A DNA stretch of 32,688 nucleotides, taken from contig CAJWIK010000005.1 in NCBI GenBank assembly GCA_913042105.1, positions 1-32,688 of the forward strand, in the 5' to 3' direction. Made by a program: the position numbers and the translations under genes. A model generated the notes under the pieces. It was not told where the DNA came from. It saw nothing but the letters and a program-made list of their open reading frames with translations, and did not search any database. The stretch is from an uncultured Gammaproteobacteria bacterium (GTDB lineage: Bacteria > Pseudomonadota > Gammaproteobacteria > Magnimaribacterales > Magnimaribacteraceae). Of the stretch, positions 31,593 to 32,688 are shown one piece after another (position 1 is the first letter of the stretch; every line of letters begins with the position of its first letter).

Positions 31593-32688
31593 TTGAACGC
31601 ATATAGACTGTTATTTTTCCTTACACTTCTCAATTTACTTAATTTTGTAGACAGACAGCTTATTGCTAGTTTTTCTAATTTTATTGTTCCAGATTTAGGA
31701 TTAACTGATACTCAATATGGCTTTCTAACTACAGTTCCCTTCATCATATTTTATTCAGTAGCGGGTCTCTTCATGGGTGTACTCGCTGATATGGTAAATA
31801 GACCAAAGCTCATTGCGTTTGGTGTGGTCATATGGAGTATTTTTACTGCCCTGACAGGAGCAGCTAAAGGCTTTGTAACTATGGCATTACCGAGAATGTT
31901 CATAGGTGTCGGTGAATCTATATTGACTCCTACATCAATGTCCCTCTTATCGGATTCTTTTCCAGCTAAAAGAATGGGTTTTGCTGCAGGTTTTTACTAT
32001 ATGGGTGTCCCGATTGGTGTGGGGGTTAGTTTGTTGATAGCCGGTTATCTTGGAGAATCTTTAGGATGGAGAAACTGTTTCTATTTGTTAGGGGCAATTG
32101 GGCTAGTCTTAGGGCTATGCGCCCTACTCTTCAAGGATAGAAAAAGGAAGAGTGATGTTGACGGCGAAATAAAGAAATCAGTCTCTAAAGAAAGCACATT
32201 AGAAATTATAAATACGTTGTTTTTAGCTTTAAAAACTTCTTCAGCTCTAAGATTTACCATTTTAGCTGGTGTCTTCTACCATATTATTTTAGGTGCATCT
32301 GGCTTCGAACAATTATGGTTAGTACAAGAACGAGGATTTGAAAGATCTGAAATAGCACAGTTAGTTGGATGGATAGGTGTATTCGCCGGTCTTGCTGGAA
32401 ATCTGATCGGAGGAATACTTAGTGATTGGTGGCAAGAGAATACAAGTCAAGGTAGGCCGATGTTTTTGTTTTGGCTAGCCTTGCTGACTCTTCCAATAGG
32501 CATCTACTATAGATTCGTAGAGCCTGGTTCATTAGTCTTTTGGATAGGAATTATCATTGGGTACTTTCAACTAGGGTGCTTCTTTGGACCAACCTTCTCC
32601 ACTGTCCAAGAATTAGTTCCGGATAATATCAAAGCAACTGTTGTTTCATTCTATATATTAACTCTAAACTTAATTGGCCTTACAATAG
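31593..32688 (+). CDS. MFS transporter (Spinster-like), C-terminus cut by window edge
   Basis: This ORF is not in the track because it runs off the right edge; I translated it by hand from TTG 31593 as 365 open codons. AAGGGG ends 6 bases before this TTG, and the nearby ATG 31568 is in another frame that stops quickly. FVDRQLIASF in helix 1, the loop 2-3 motif A GVLADMVNRPKLIAFG, and PRMFIGVGESILTPTSMSLLSDSFP are typical of Spinster-like MFS carriers common in proteobacterial catabolic loci. About nine or ten transmembrane helices are present in the visible part. Substrate unknown. It is divergent from the winged-helix gene. Confidence 0.88.
   Translation, partial: MNAYRLLFFLTLLNLLNFVDRQLIASFSNFIVPDLGLTDTQYGFLTTVPFIIFYSVAGLFMGVLADMVNRPKLIAFGVVIWSIFTALTGAAKGFVTMALPRMFIGVGESILTPTSMSLLSDSFPAKRMGFAAGFYYMGVPIGVGVSLLIAGYLGESLGWRNCFYLLGAIGLVLGLCALLFKDRKRKSDVDGEIKKSVSKESTLEIINTLFLALKTSSALRFTILAGVFYHIILGASGFEQLWLVQERGFERSEIAQLVGWIGVFAGLAGNLIGGILSDWWQENTSQGRPMFLFWLALLTLPIGIYYRFVEPGSLVFWIGIIIGYFQLGCFFGPTFSTVQELVPDNIKATVVSFYILTLNLIGLTI

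Noticed and set aside
1-32688. tRNA, rRNA, CRISPR array, insertion sequence or prophage
   Set aside because: I saw no regularly spaced repeats, no transposase or integrase motifs and no cloverleaf or rRNA signature on either strand.

Overview
The window looks like chromosomal DNA from an AT-rich, densely packed, free-living Gram-negative bacterium. A TonB-dependent outer-membrane receptor, lipoprotein signals, and many short-chain dehydrogenases (SDRs), crotonases and VOC enzymes with tiny or overlapping gene junctions suggest a marine gammaproteobacterium of SAR86-like type. That taxonomic guess is inference from gene content and composition; the window has no rRNA or other marker gene. I see no tRNA, rRNA, CRISPR array, insertion sequence or phage gene.

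Layout. (1) 1-1392, minus: a DUF3604 (PHP-like) protein cut by the left edge. (2) 1490-7904, plus: a tight six-gene operon of SDR, crotonase, acyl-CoA synthetase, SDR, amidase and haloalkane dehalogenase. It meets a minus-strand alpha/beta hydrolase (7901-8782) tail to tail. (3) 8902-12393, plus: FAH-family hydrolase, LigF-like glutathione transferase (GST), two-domain extradiol dioxygenase and SDR. (4) 12548-14944, minus: TonB-dependent receptor, divergent from (5) 15098-19507, plus: TetR regulator, second GST, MhpA/PcpB-type FAD hydroxylase, single-domain VOC enzyme and a catalytically atypical SDR. (6) 19509-22812, minus: MFS-like carrier, Rieske ferredoxin, crotonase, small lipoprotein and cytochrome b561. 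(7) 22953-24069, minus: a Glyoxalase_3-like VOC protein and a small membrane protein. (8) 24126-30710, plus: M3 peptidase lipoprotein, DUF3445 haem-dependent demethylase-like protein, GH13 alpha-glucosidase, class-C beta-lactamase-like serine hydrolase and SDR. (9) 30890-31486, minus: a winged-helix-like protein, divergent from a Spinster-type MFS transporter (31593 to the edge).

How it fits together. The strongest system-level signal is a predicted TetR regulon. A palindrome TGACAT-N-ATGTCA occurs once before the FAH/GST/dioxygenase/SDR operon and as a tandem pair between the TonB receptor and the tetR-led operon, each time placed over a likely -35 element. This ties uptake (TonB receptor), glutathione-dependent chemistry (two GSTs), ring hydroxylation (FAD hydroxylase), ring cleavage (extradiol dioxygenases with conserved metal and second-sphere residues) and downstream hydrolysis (FAH) into one inducible module for an unidentified aromatic, perhaps an aryl ether or halogenated phenol.

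Two convergent intergenic regions (about 12475-12540 and 30723-30807) hold structured elements that simple terminators do not fully explain. The first has, on the minus strand, two perfect AAGGAGG ribosome-binding sequences, a three-codon ORF and a stem that would sequester the second site ahead of a 31-codon ORF.
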